DNA of 14,147 bases from Bacteroidia bacterium (lineage in GTDB: Bacteria > Bacteroidota > Bacteroidia > Bacteroidales > Azobacteroidaceae): contig BNTT01000071.1 of NCBI GenBank assembly GCA_025996815.1, forward strand, positions 1 through 14,147, written 5' to 3'. The number at the start of each line of letters is the position of its first letter. Positions within the stretch are counted from its first letter, which is position 1. A model generated the notes under the pieces. The model made no database searches, was not told where the DNA came from, and saw nothing but the letters and a program-made list of their open reading frames with translations. The position numbers and the translations under genes were made by a program. Shown here piece after piece: positions 1 to 12,898 of the stretch.

Positions 1-1467
1 TTCGCCATTGCAGGTTCTTTATCTTCTTGCGGAGAAGATGAACCATCTCTGCCGGCTTTATTGCCGGCTTCGTTAACGGTTGCTGCAAGCGACCAAGTGC
101 AGGATTTAGTCGGTGATGCGGGCAGCAAACCCATTACCGTAGATGCCAACCGTAAAATTAAGGTTACGGTGCCGACGGACGCATCATCTTGGTTGACTGC
201 GACAGTGGGAGAAGTGGCAGACGTAGACCCGATTACCGGTATCGGTAAGGCTACGTTGACCATCGCTGTCTCGGACAACACTGAGAAACCCAAAGGAAGA
301 AACGCTACGATTCAACTCGAATTGGAGCCTTCCCGCGATGGTGACATTGTGAGTGGCGCTTCGGCAAAAGCGACCATTTCGGTGAGGCAATCCCTGAAAG
401 GGTTAGTTCTTCCCGATGTGTTCGACTTGAAGTTGAGTGCCGACGGCAAGGCTGAAGACGGTACCGAAAACCTGGCGGTTATAATCGGTCCAGCCGCCCC
501 GAAAGTGAGCTCGGATGCACGCTACAACCGCCTCTATGCTACAATCTCCCAAGTTGAAAGCGCAAAGTATGCTCAACTCTTGGCAAGCGGCGGGCTGAAC
601 GCAACAGCAACAGCACTTAATTGGGGGGTAGATCCGGGTGACAAGTATTGGAATGAGTACAGCAGAGATGGAGAAGTGAAGTATCTTTCTTATGACAAAG
701 AGGGCAATGTCGTAGAGCAGAGTGAAGGCAACCGGAGAATGAGCTTCTACAAAATGCAGTGGGGTGGTACAAATTCTTCAAATCCTTTAAACCCGGCTGC
801 AACAGTCGGTCAAAATGAAAAGTTGGTGGCTGCGTATGAATCTGCTTTCTCCTACGAATTAGTCTTTCGTGTGGGTGCTTGGGGATTTAACGGCAATATC
901 TTCGGCAACCTAAATCCGACCCACTGCGGTTTCGGTATCAGTGCGTTTGGCGCGTCAGAAAGTGACGTTGAAGGTGTTGGCAGAGTAGCGACCGGCGGTA
1001 AAATCTCTTTCATCTACCATTTGGTGTTTGGCACAAATATGCACATGGCGGTACAAAATGAAAGCGTAGGAACACAAGGCAGCGAGGAAGGCGTTATGGT
1101 TGAACCCGGCACATGGTATCACGTAGTGGTTACTTACAACAGAAACGCTGCTATCGGAAGCAAAGCCTTGGTGATGTATGTTGACGGCGAGGAAATCACG
1201 TGGGTAAACAATACCGCTGAAATTAAAGAGCACGGTTTGAAGTTCCCAGCGGATTATTACGCCAGCTCGAACGGAGAGCACGTCCACGAAGGAATTGGCC
1301 GCACCCCGAATACGGAATATTTGGTTGTTGGTGGTGGCAGCCACCAGTCAGGTCGTCCGAGTGGTGGTGTACAAGAGGGTACTGACGTGATGATAGCCCG
1401 CGTATATGGCAAAGCCCTTACTGCTGCTGAAGTAAAGGCATCGTATGACTATCTCAAACCTGAATAA
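1..1467 (+). CDS. Surface lipoprotein with BACON-like region and C-terminal LamG domain (5' end outside window)
   Basis: The reading frame is open from the first base, so the true start lies upstream. The first visible residues form the end of a lipoprotein signal peptide with lipobox LSSC (cysteine at visible codon 10). The next residues, GEDEP, resemble the acidic export signal that sends Bacteroidota lipoproteins to the cell surface. Visible codons 23-135 are beta-rich and end in a KATISVRQS-type strand, which resembles a BACON-like Ig fold. Codons 286-488 look like a laminin-G/concanavalin-A-like jelly roll, with the typical strands GTWYHVVVTYN, ALVMYVDGEE and a closing ARVYGKALTAAEV segment. 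Such proteins usually bind glycans at the cell surface, often in polysaccharide utilisation loci. I see no catalytic residues. It probably ends an operon that begins outside the window. The domain type is fairly sure; the ligand is unknown. Confidence 0.85.
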   Translation, partial: FAIAGSLSSCGEDEPSLPALLPASLTVAASDQVQDLVGDAGSKPITVDANRKIKVTVPTDASSWLTATVGEVADVDPITGIGKATLTIAVSDNTEKPKGRNATIQLELEPSRDGDIVSGASAKATISVRQSLKGLVLPDVFDLKLSADGKAEDGTENLAVIIGPAAPKVSSDARYNRLYATISQVESAKYAQLLASGGLNATATALNWGVDPGDKYWNEYSRDGEVKYLSYDKEGNVVEQSEGNRRMSFYKMQWGGTNSSNPLNPAATVGQNEKLVAAYESAFSYELVFRVGAWGFNGNIFGNLNPTHCGFGISAFGASESDVEGVGRVATGGKISFIYHLVFGTNMHMAVQNESVGTQGSEEGVMVEPGTWYHVVVTYNRNAAIGSKALVMYVDGEEITWVNNTAEIKEHGLKFPADYYASSNGEHVHEGIGRTPNTEYLVVGGGSHQSGRPSGGVQEGTDVMIARVYGKALTAAEVKASYDYLKPE

Positions 1468-1481
1468 TCTGTAGCAGATTA
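1465..1481 (+). terminator. Small hairpin at the lipoprotein stop codon
   Basis: A perfect 7-bp stem, TAATCTG and CAGATTA with loop TAG, starts in the stop codon. No strong U-tract follows, so it would be a weak terminator at best. Confidence 0.3.
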
Positions 1482-1558
1482 ATAAATTGTCTTGAACCCC
1501 AACATGTTTCATAAAAATAAATTATATCTTGTAAATTTTGGGGTTCAAGATAATTTAT
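1482..1558. repeat. 21-bp inverted repeat with 35-bp spacer overlapping a promoter
   Basis: The left arm (1482-1502) and right arm (1538-1558) match as reverse complements at 20 of 21 positions. The inner 13 bp, TCTTGAACCCCAA / TTGGGGTTCAAGA, are perfect, and the single mismatch can form a G-U pair in RNA. The right arm covers the -33 box and most of the spacer of the promoter for the small gene at 1597. It could be the transcript-end hairpin of the lipoprotein gene, an operator for the downstream gene pair, or a remnant of a small mobile repeat. The sequence alone does not decide between these. Confidence 0.8.
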
Positions 1559-1567
1559 GTACCTTTG
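1537..1567 (+). promoter_or_regulatory. Bacteroidota-type promoter for the small gene/GNAT pair
   Basis: TTTG at 1537-1540 and TACCTTTG at 1560-1567 are separated by 19 bp, matching the TTTG-N19/21-TAnnTTTG consensus of the Bacteroidota primary sigma factor. The start codon at 1597 lies about 30 bp downstream. The -33 box sits inside the inverted repeat arm, so a protein binding that arm would block it. Confidence 0.75.
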
Positions 1568-1596
1568 TGCCGTAAACATTTAAAAATAAAATTATT

Positions 1597-1776
1597 ATGG
1601 CAATACCGGTAAGAAGTTTCATACCCGTCCTTGAAGGCGAGGTTGCAGAAAGGTTTGAAAAAAATGCACGATGGGCGGAGGCTCATCGCGGGTCTGTCAA
1701 AATTCCAAAGGAACAGGTTGATAGCTTTAATGCAATGATTAAAGATTATTACCAGCGGCTTTATGGATTTTCTTAA
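1597..1776 (+). CDS. Small protein of 59 residues, putative antitoxin partner of the GNAT protein
   Basis: This ATG-started frame begins MAIPVRSFIPVLEGEVAERF and ends RLYGFS before TAA. It follows a consensus promoter and an AT-rich leader. The protein is charged and mostly helical in appearance, with no signal peptide or membrane segment. Its last 14 bp overlap the start of the acetyltransferase gene, so the two are very likely co-translated. A short upstream gene overlapping a GNAT gene is the arrangement of GNAT toxin-antitoxin modules such as TacAT and AtaRT. Those antitoxins are usually longer, with a ribbon-helix-helix domain that I do not clearly see here. That it is a real gene is well supported; the antitoxin role is inferred from position. 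Autoregulation through the inverted repeat at its promoter is possible. Confidence 0.65.
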   Translation: MAIPVRSFIPVLEGEVAERFEKNARWAEAHRGSVKIPKEQVDSFNAMIKDYYQRLYGFS

Positions 1777-2296
1777 AGATTCTTGTTTCATATCACTACT
1801 CAACAGCGAAACGTTGGCTCAATGTCAGCCGTTTACTTGTGGCGATGCAGACTTGGACGATTTCTTTCGCAATGATACTGATAATTATAGTCGACAGTTG
1901 TTGGGTAAGTCGTATTGCTATCGTCTCAAAAACGATGCCTCTGTGATGGTATGCGCCTTTACTTTAGCTTATTCAAGTGTTGATGTCAGGCACTTACCCA
2001 ACAGCAGGCGCAAAAAAATCACAGAACTTATTCCTCATGAAAAAAATCTCAGTTCCTATCCTGCAATATTAGTTTGCAGGGTGGGTGTGAGTAAGGATTT
2101 TCGTGGAAAAGGAGGATGTCGTTATGTAATGGTTGATGCCTACAACAACGAAGCCACAAGACGATACTATACTGCCAATGGTTTCAAAGATGCCTTTTCA
2201 ACAGAAGAGCAGGAAAAAGAATACTTGGGAATGCTGCCCGAAAAGGAGTTAAAAACCCGATTGATGTATTTTGATTTAATGCTGTTGTCGAAATAA
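1763..2296 (+). CDS. GNAT-family N-acetyltransferase, apparently with an internal deletion in the acetyl-CoA loop
   Basis: The 177-residue protein has family hallmarks: a DLDDFFRNDT segment near residue 33, an FTLAYSS strand, the beta-4 strand VCRVGVSKDFRGKG (about 104-117), then VMVDAYNNEATRRYYTANGF and a C-terminal LKTRLMYFDLML. In relatives as I remember them, RGKG is followed by IGS and a helix of about 20 residues before the CRYxxVDAYNN strand. Here R114-G-K-G117 runs straight into G118-C-R-Y. The motif R-x-x-G-x-G/A therefore lacks its last small residue, and helix alpha-3, which cradles the acetyl-CoA pyrophosphate, is missing. The frame is intact, so this is an in-frame loss, and enzyme activity is doubtful. 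Its partner is the overlapping 59-residue protein. If a toxin, it would acetylate aminoacyl-tRNA or a related target; that is family knowledge, not seen here. Confidence 0.75.
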   Translation: MDFLKDSCFISLLNSETLAQCQPFTCGDADLDDFFRNDTDNYSRQLLGKSYCYRLKNDASVMVCAFTLAYSSVDVRHLPNSRRKKITELIPHEKNLSSYPAILVCRVGVSKDFRGKGGCRYVMVDAYNNEATRRYYTANGFKDAFSTEEQEKEYLGMLPEKELKTRLMYFDLMLLSK

Positions 2297-2351
2297 AGTA
2301 TAAATTGATTGCTAATAATCACATAGTGAAAGCGTGTAAAGTGCAATATTA

Positions 2352-2383
2352 TTTGGTTTGTTCAAAAAATTTGCTTACTTTTG
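2352..2383 (+). promoter_or_regulatory. Bacteroidota-type promoter for the beta-helix protein
   Basis: TTTG at 2352-2355 and TACTTTTG at 2376-2383 are separated by 20 bp, a consensus arrangement. It predicts a leader of about 70 bases before the ATG at 2456. The rest of 2297-2455 is AT-rich and I see no hairpin or other gene in it. Confidence 0.7.
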
Positions 2384-2455
2384 TCGCTTGAATAGAAAAT
2401 GATGATACGAAATGATACATATCAGGTAGGTGCTCATTTTAAAAACATATAAGTT

Positions 2456-4996
2456 ATGAAAAGAATTGTAGTTAGTTTATTTTTAATTCTATTGAGTTGC
2501 CGGTTGTCGGCACAGACAGATATTTGGGTCTCCCCCACGGGCAGCGGGGCAGCGTTTAGTCAAGCGGCACCGGGCAGCCTAACCGAGGTGTACGACAAAA
2601 TCAGCGAGCTGCGCGGCGGCGGCGGTGCGCACCACATTGTGGTGCAGTTGCTGCCGGGCGAATACGCACTGGAGCAGCCTCTCACCGTGGGTGCAGACAT
2701 TGCGGGCAGCCCCACCGACACGCTGCGCTTTGTTGGCTCGCACGAGGGCAAGGCAATCATCACAGGCGGCAAGCGGGCAAGCGACTGGACATCGCATGGC
2801 AGCGGCATCTACAAAACGCAACTGCCCGCAGGCACGGATTTCCGCCAGCTGTATGTGAACGGCAAAATGGCAATCAGGGCGCGCACCCCCAACCGCGAGG
2901 AGGACACCAACTACGGTCCCTACTGGCGCATCAGAACCCTCACCAATTTTCCCGCTGAGGCCCCCGACAGCGTGAGGATGCTCATCGACACCGCGCAGTT
3001 CAGACCGTGGAGCAACATGGGCGACGTGGAAATAGTGCTCAACCAGCAGTGGTGCCAGAGCCGGATAAAAATCGCCGCCACCGAATTGTCGGGTCGTAAC
3101 ATCGCCATCACCGGCAGCCTGTTTACCACCCCGTTTGGCAGCAGCAACGTGCCGTACTACTGGGAGAACTCCCTCGACTTTTTGGATGCCGAGGGCGAGT
3201 GGTACTTCGACCGGCAGACCGGCTGGCTGTACTACAAACCACGCACGGCGGAAAATATAAATGGGGTGGAGGTAATGTATCCCTCGGCGGAAAAACTGCT
3301 CTCCATTGCAGGCAGCGCGGGGGCGCACGTGCAAAACGTGTGGGTGCAAAACGTTGAGTTTGCCTACAGCAATTGGACGGCACCGAACGTTCGTGGGTTT
3401 ACCTCCACCACGGGAGCATCGCCCCGACTACAAACGATTGCGCAGAATGAAATGATTGGCATTATCTACGCCGACCATGTGCGCTTGCTCAACTGCAACA
3501 TTTTCTGCGCCGGCGACAACGGGCTTAGCCTGCGGCGGGGCACAAAGAACGCTGAAATTGTGGGTTGCCACTTCGACCAAATGGCAGCCAACGCCATCAC
3601 CATAGAGGGCCAGGCGTACCCCGCCCCCACCGATTCGTGCGTCAACCATCGCATCGCGCACAACCTCATGGAAAACGTGGGCACGAACTACACCAGCGCC
3701 TTTGGAATGTTTACCAACAACACGACCAACATGGTGGTGGAAAATAATGAAATTCGCTACGGACGCTACGGTGGGATGCACATTGGGGGACCGGATGTGG
3801 AAAACTCAGCCCTGCGGGGCAACCTCATTCGCCATAACGACACGCACCACCTGATGTGGGTGCACAACGATTGCGGCGGCATCTACACCATTTCGCGGCA
3901 GCCCGGCACCCAAATCTACCGCAACTGGATACACGACCTGAGAGCAAACAAGTGGCACATGGGCACGGTGGACGGCATTTTTCTGGACAACTGGAGCGCC
4001 TACATCCTCGTGGCGGACAACGTGATAACCGGCACCTCTGCCATTCAGCAAAACGTGAGCGGCATTGCGGCGCACGACAACACTTTCCGCAACAACGTGC
4101 AGCACGACCCGCTCATTGAGGCAGCCACCGGTCCTGAAATGTACACGGGCGTGATAACAACTGCCGCGGGCAGCGCGAATTTGGCTTCGCTGGTGGTCAA
4201 CAGCAGCGAGCTGGCATCCGTCTTTGAGGCGAGCACGCCCACCTACAGCGTGTTTGTGAGCCACAGCACCGACAGCGTTTACGTGGCCGCCGTTGCCGAA
4301 GACCCGCAGGCGGTGGTTTCGGGCGATGTGAGGAGGAATTTGCCGCTTGGAGATGGCAATAACACATTTACTATCAATGTGTTGGCGCGTGATGGTGTGT
4401 CCACAAAAACCTACACGCTCACGGTGGTTCGCGCTGCCACGACGGCGGATAGCGGCACCGATGCCGATTTGCTGAGCCTCACCATCAACGGACAGCCAGC
4501 CAGCTACAGACCCAGCTTCTCCGTGACGATTGAGGTCGGCGAGGGCGTGTCGGAGGCGGTGCTGCAATACACCAAATCGCCCTACTCGCGGCTGTTCGTT
4601 AACTACGAGCCGCAGGCACAGCAGGGGCAAGCACCCTACGCAGAGGGGAGTGTAACCATCCCGCTTTTGGATTCCATCACCACCCTAAGGTTGGAGGTAA
4701 GGGCAGAGATTGGCACAGCCTTCCGCTCCTACCCGCTGACGCTGATAAAAGCACCCGTCCCCACCTCCGTAAAGGCGATTAATTATTCGCCCTTGCGCGT
4801 GCATCCCAACCCCACCTCCGGCGAACTGGTGATTGAGGGCGATGAGGTGCAGGCGAATGATGCGGTGGAAATTTACAATATGGCGGGAACCCTCGTAGAG
4901 ACAGGGCGCACCCCGTTTCTGCACATGGGGCATCTGCCCACAGGCGTGTACATTGTGAAAGTGGGCAATAGGACGGCGAAGGTGGTGAAAAAATAA
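2456..4996 (+). CDS. Secreted right-handed beta-helix glycosidase-like protein with T9SS sorting domain
   Basis: The 846-residue protein starts with a type I signal peptide (1-20, ending LSAQ). Residues 22 to about 560 form a parallel beta-helix: an N-terminal WVSPTGSG strand, the segment FRQLYVNGKMAIRARTPN, and many short N-rich turns. The pattern recalls GH141-type enzymes, whose founder is an alpha-L-fucosidase/xylanase. Candidate acids sit at D472 (HNDCGGIY) and D506/D511 (DGIFLDN), but I cannot confirm they are catalytic. Two cadherin-like beta-sandwich domains follow (about 566-657 and 668-760), each closing on a TYTLTV or YPLTL strand. A type A T9SS C-terminal domain follows, with VHPNP near 782, a GxLVIEG strand, a PTGVYIVKV strand and a final basic VVKK. 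It would be exported through the outer membrane and anchored or released. The gene is visibly more GC-rich than its neighbours after the signal peptide. Substrate is unknown. Confidence 0.8.
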   Translation: MKRIVVSLFLILLSCRLSAQTDIWVSPTGSGAAFSQAAPGSLTEVYDKISELRGGGGAHHIVVQLLPGEYALEQPLTVGADIAGSPTDTLRFVGSHEGKAIITGGKRASDWTSHGSGIYKTQLPAGTDFRQLYVNGKMAIRARTPNREEDTNYGPYWRIRTLTNFPAEAPDSVRMLIDTAQFRPWSNMGDVEIVLNQQWCQSRIKIAATELSGRNIAITGSLFTTPFGSSNVPYYWENSLDFLDAEGEWYFDRQTGWLYYKPRTAENINGVEVMYPSAEKLLSIAGSAGAHVQNVWVQNVEFAYSNWTAPNVRGFTSTTGASPRLQTIAQNEMIGIIYADHVRLLNCNIFCAGDNGLSLRRGTKNAEIVGCHFDQMAANAITIEGQAYPAPTDSCVNHRIAHNLMENVGTNYTSAFGMFTNNTTNMVVENNEIRYGRYGGMHIGGPDVENSALRGNLIRHNDTHHLMWVHNDCGGIYTISRQPGTQIYRNWIHDLRANKWHMGTVDGIFLDNWSAYILVADNVITGTSAIQQNVSGIAAHDNTFRNNVQHDPLIEAATGPEMYTGVITTAAGSANLASLVVNSSELASVFEASTPTYSVFVSHSTDSVYVAAVAEDPQAVVSGDVRRNLPLGDGNNTFTINVLARDGVSTKTYTLTVVRAATTADSGTDADLLSLTINGQPASYRPSFSVTIEVGEGVSEAVLQYTKSPYSRLFVNYEPQAQQGQAPYAEGSVTIPLLDSITTLRLEVRAEIGTAFRSYPLTLIKAPVPTSVKAINYSPLRVHPNPTSGELVIEGDEVQANDAVEIYNMAGTLVETGRTPFLHMGHLPTGVYIVKVGNRTAKVVKK

Positions 4997-5060
4997 AAAA
5001 TTGTAGAATCAGGGAAACAAATAGCAACAATTATAATACAATAAACAACAATTTCGCAAA

Positions 5061-5129
5061 AAAAGTCGCTTTCTTACAAAAGAAAGTCGCTTTTTTACAA
5101 TCTTTATTGTTTTTTTTACCGTACCTTTG
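5061..5129 (+). promoter_or_regulatory. Operon promoter with 21-bp direct repeat, copy 1
   Basis: Two units of the form AAAGTCGCTTTyTTACAA have their GTCGC cores at 5065 and 5086, exactly 21 bp apart. A -7 box TACCTTTG follows at 5122-5129, with no TTTG at the expected -33 place. Within each unit, the bases around TCG form a small dyad (AAAG/CTTT). The core of unit 2 starts 36 bp before the -7 box. The absent -33 box and a repeat reaching into that region fit an activator site on one DNA face. The same layout recurs at 13951-14019. The spacer 4997-5060 holds no gene. Confidence 0.75.
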
Positions 5130-5168
5130 TATCGTCAAATTGGGAACATAACTTATAATTTATATAAC

Positions 5169-5591
5169 ATGTTAAAAGGAATCAGCCCGCTTGTATCGCC
5201 TGAACTTCTGAAAACGCTTTCGGAAATGGGACACGGTGATGAAATTGTTTTCGGGGACAGTAATTTTCCTGCCGCTTCACATGCGCAACGTTTGGTGCGC
5301 GCCGATGGGCACAGTATTACGGCAATGCTGGAAGCCATTCTGCCGCTTTTTCCGCTCGACTATGCCGTCGATTTTACGGCAGCACTGATGGTGTATCGCG
5401 GCGATACCGAACCCAAAGTTTGGAGCCGATACAAGGAAATACTCGGTGCGTATCCCGATGGAAACAAGGAGTTTTTAACGCTGCAAAAGCCTGATTTTTA
5501 CGAACGGGCAAAAAAAGCCTATTGTGTCGTGGCAACAAGCGAATCGGAAGGTTTCGCCAATCTGATTATTAGAAAAGGAGTTGTCAGATAA
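5169..5591 (+). CDS. fucU: FucU/RbsD-family sugar mutarotase
   Basis: The cytoplasmic 140-residue protein would interconvert the alpha and beta anomers of a free sugar, L-fucose in the E. coli namesake. It opens MLKGISPLVSPELLKTLSEM, followed by GHGDEIVFGD with H22 and D24/D30 at the sugar-binding and catalytic place. It ends with YCVVATSESEGFANLIIRKG, the conserved C-terminal strand pair. Length is normal for the family. I chose the ATG at 5169 because the frame can be read upstream only to a TTG at 5127 that lies inside the -7 promoter box; no transcript would include it. It is the first gene of the operon, with a leader of about 40 bases. FucU proteins also accept other pyranoses, so the name does not fix the sugar; the next gene argues for galactose. 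Confidence 0.9.
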   Translation: MLKGISPLVSPELLKTLSEMGHGDEIVFGDSNFPAASHAQRLVRADGHSITAMLEAILPLFPLDYAVDFTAALMVYRGDTEPKVWSRYKEILGAYPDGNKEFLTLQKPDFYERAKKAYCVVATSESEGFANLIIRKGVVR

Positions 5592-5628
5592 AATCATTTG
5601 AATTTGAAATTAATTAATACATATACAC

Positions 5629-11482
<5,854 letters not shown>

Positions 11483-11490
11483 GAATTATT

Positions 11491-12870
11491 ATGAAAGAAA
11501 TAAAAAAAACGAGTTTGATTACGCCGGGATATGCACTGACTTTTGTGTTGATTACCTTGCTGTTTTTCCTGTGGGCTTTCCCCAACACTTTAAACGATGT
11601 GTTGATAACACAGTTTAAAAAATCGCTGGAACTGTCCCTTTCTCAAACCGGTTTATTGCCGGTCGCGCTGAAATGCGGTTATTTTGTAACGTCCATTCCG
11701 GCGGGACTTTTGATGCAGCGCAAGGGTTATAAATTCGGACTTTTAATCGGATTAACTTTATTTGCCTGCGGATTTTTCCTCTTTATTCCGGCTTCGTTGG
11801 TACAACAGTTTTGGTTTTTCTTGCTGGCGATTTTTATTACCACCAGCGGTGCTGCTTTCCTCGAAATCGGTGCTAACAGTTTTATTGTGGGTTTGGGTGA
11901 TAAATCAACTTCCGAACGCCGTTTGAATTTGGCGCAATCCTTCAACCCGATTGGCGGCATCTGTGCTGCGGCTGCCGGCACCTTTTTCATCTTCTCCGGC
12001 AATGAACCCACCAAAGACCAAATTGCCCATTGGGACCCTGCTTTGTGGGGCGTAGAGAGTTACAAGGATTTCCTCCGTGAAGAAAATATGCGCGTCATTC
12101 CCACTTATGTGGTGTTGGGAATATTGGTAATCATTGTTGGACTCTTGATTTGGAAAGCGAAATTCCCCGCCCTTGACACCCCTAAAACTTCGGAGAAAGA
12201 AGAAAAAGGCAGTTTCAGAGCGTTGCTCAAGTTTCCACAATGGTGGGGCGGCGTGATTTCACAATTCTTCTATCTCGGTGCTCAATTGGGAACGTGGAGT
12301 TATTTGATTTTATACATCCAGCAAAACAGTTTGCTGACCGAAAAGCAAGCAGGCATCTTCTTGACCGTTAATATGGCTATTTTCATGGTCGGTCGTTTCT
12401 TCTCTACCTGGTTGATGAAATACGTAAAACCGGTAAAACTGATGGGTACGTATGCCTTGATTAATATCTGTTTGGTAACCGTGGCAATTTTGGGTTCAGG
12501 TTGGGCAAGCGGCAAATTCGGTATCGGACTGCACAACTGCATCTGGTCGGTTCCATTCACGGATTTACAGGTTCCTGTCGGCATCTACGCATTAATTATG
12601 TCCACATTCTTTATGTCGCTGATGTACCCCACCAATTTTGCTTCCGGCATCAAAGGTTTAGGGCAACACACCAAATTAGGGGCATCCATTTTGGTCATGA
12701 GTTTGATTGGCGGCGCGGTATTATCGTTCATCATGGGCAGAATTGCCGATACTGAATGGGCAGGCGAAGCCATTGCTCCGGCAATGATTATCCCGATTAT
12801 CTCATATTGCGTGATTTGCTGGTATGCGTTCAAAGGCTCCAAAGAAAAGTATGGGGCATTAGTAGTGTAA
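11491..12870 (+). CDS. fucP: FucP-family MFS sugar/H+ symporter
   Basis: The 459-residue inner-membrane protein has about twelve hydrophobic segments and a central charged loop near 228-245 (TSEKEEKGSF). It opens with the FucP-like stretch FFLWAFPNTLNDVLITQFKK. Two acidic residues correspond to those that couple proton and sugar in E. coli FucP: D36 in TLNDVL and E125 in FLEIGANSF. This family carries L-fucose but also glucose and galactose (the GGP/GluP branch), so the symbol marks the family rather than the substrate. It begins 8 bp after the aldolase gene. In context it would import the sugar released in the periplasm by the GH2 enzyme two genes upstream. Confidence 0.88.
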   Translation: MKEIKKTSLITPGYALTFVLITLLFFLWAFPNTLNDVLITQFKKSLELSLSQTGLLPVALKCGYFVTSIPAGLLMQRKGYKFGLLIGLTLFACGFFLFIPASLVQQFWFFLLAIFITTSGAAFLEIGANSFIVGLGDKSTSERRLNLAQSFNPIGGICAAAAGTFFIFSGNEPTKDQIAHWDPALWGVESYKDFLREENMRVIPTYVVLGILVIIVGLLIWKAKFPALDTPKTSEKEEKGSFRALLKFPQWWGGVISQFFYLGAQLGTWSYLILYIQQNSLLTEKQAGIFLTVNMAIFMVGRFFSTWLMKYVKPVKLMGTYALINICLVTVAILGSGWASGKFGIGLHNCIWSVPFTDLQVPVGIYALIMSTFFMSLMYPTNFASGIKGLGQHTKLGASILVMSLIGGAVLSFIMGRIADTEWAGEAIAPAMIIPIISYCVICWYAFKGSKEKYGALVV

Positions 12871-12898
12871 AGTGTAATTATAATAAACAATAAATATA

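Noticed and set aside
61..63. Start of the lipoprotein at TTG 61
   Set aside because: The frame is open to base 1 and encodes a lipobox with cysteine before this point, so the gene begins upstream of the window.
1482..1558. Invertible promoter (phase-variable switch)
   Set aside because: The spacer is only 35 bp and the -7 box lies outside the repeat; inversion would change only one base of the -33 box. Kept as a minor option in the finding.
2383..2390. GTCGCTT near the beta-helix promoter as a third copy of the regulon motif
   Set aside because: It is a single short match downstream of the -7 box, lacks the second unit and the TTTTTTACAA part.
2579..4630. Long reverse-strand open frames (2579-3349 and 3806-4630) inside the beta-helix gene
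   Set aside because: They lie opposite a GC-rich gene with clear domains and contain no recognisable domain; GC-rich codons make long antisense frames by chance.
5091..5120. Rho-independent terminator from the A/T-rich repeats before the operon
   Set aside because: The stems are nearly all A-T pairs and sit directly against a promoter with conserved spacing, so a binding site explains them better.
5127..5168. Upstream TTG start for the mutarotase
   Set aside because: The TTG lies within the -7 box TACCTTTG, so it precedes the expected transcript start; the ATG at 5169 also matches the family N-terminus.
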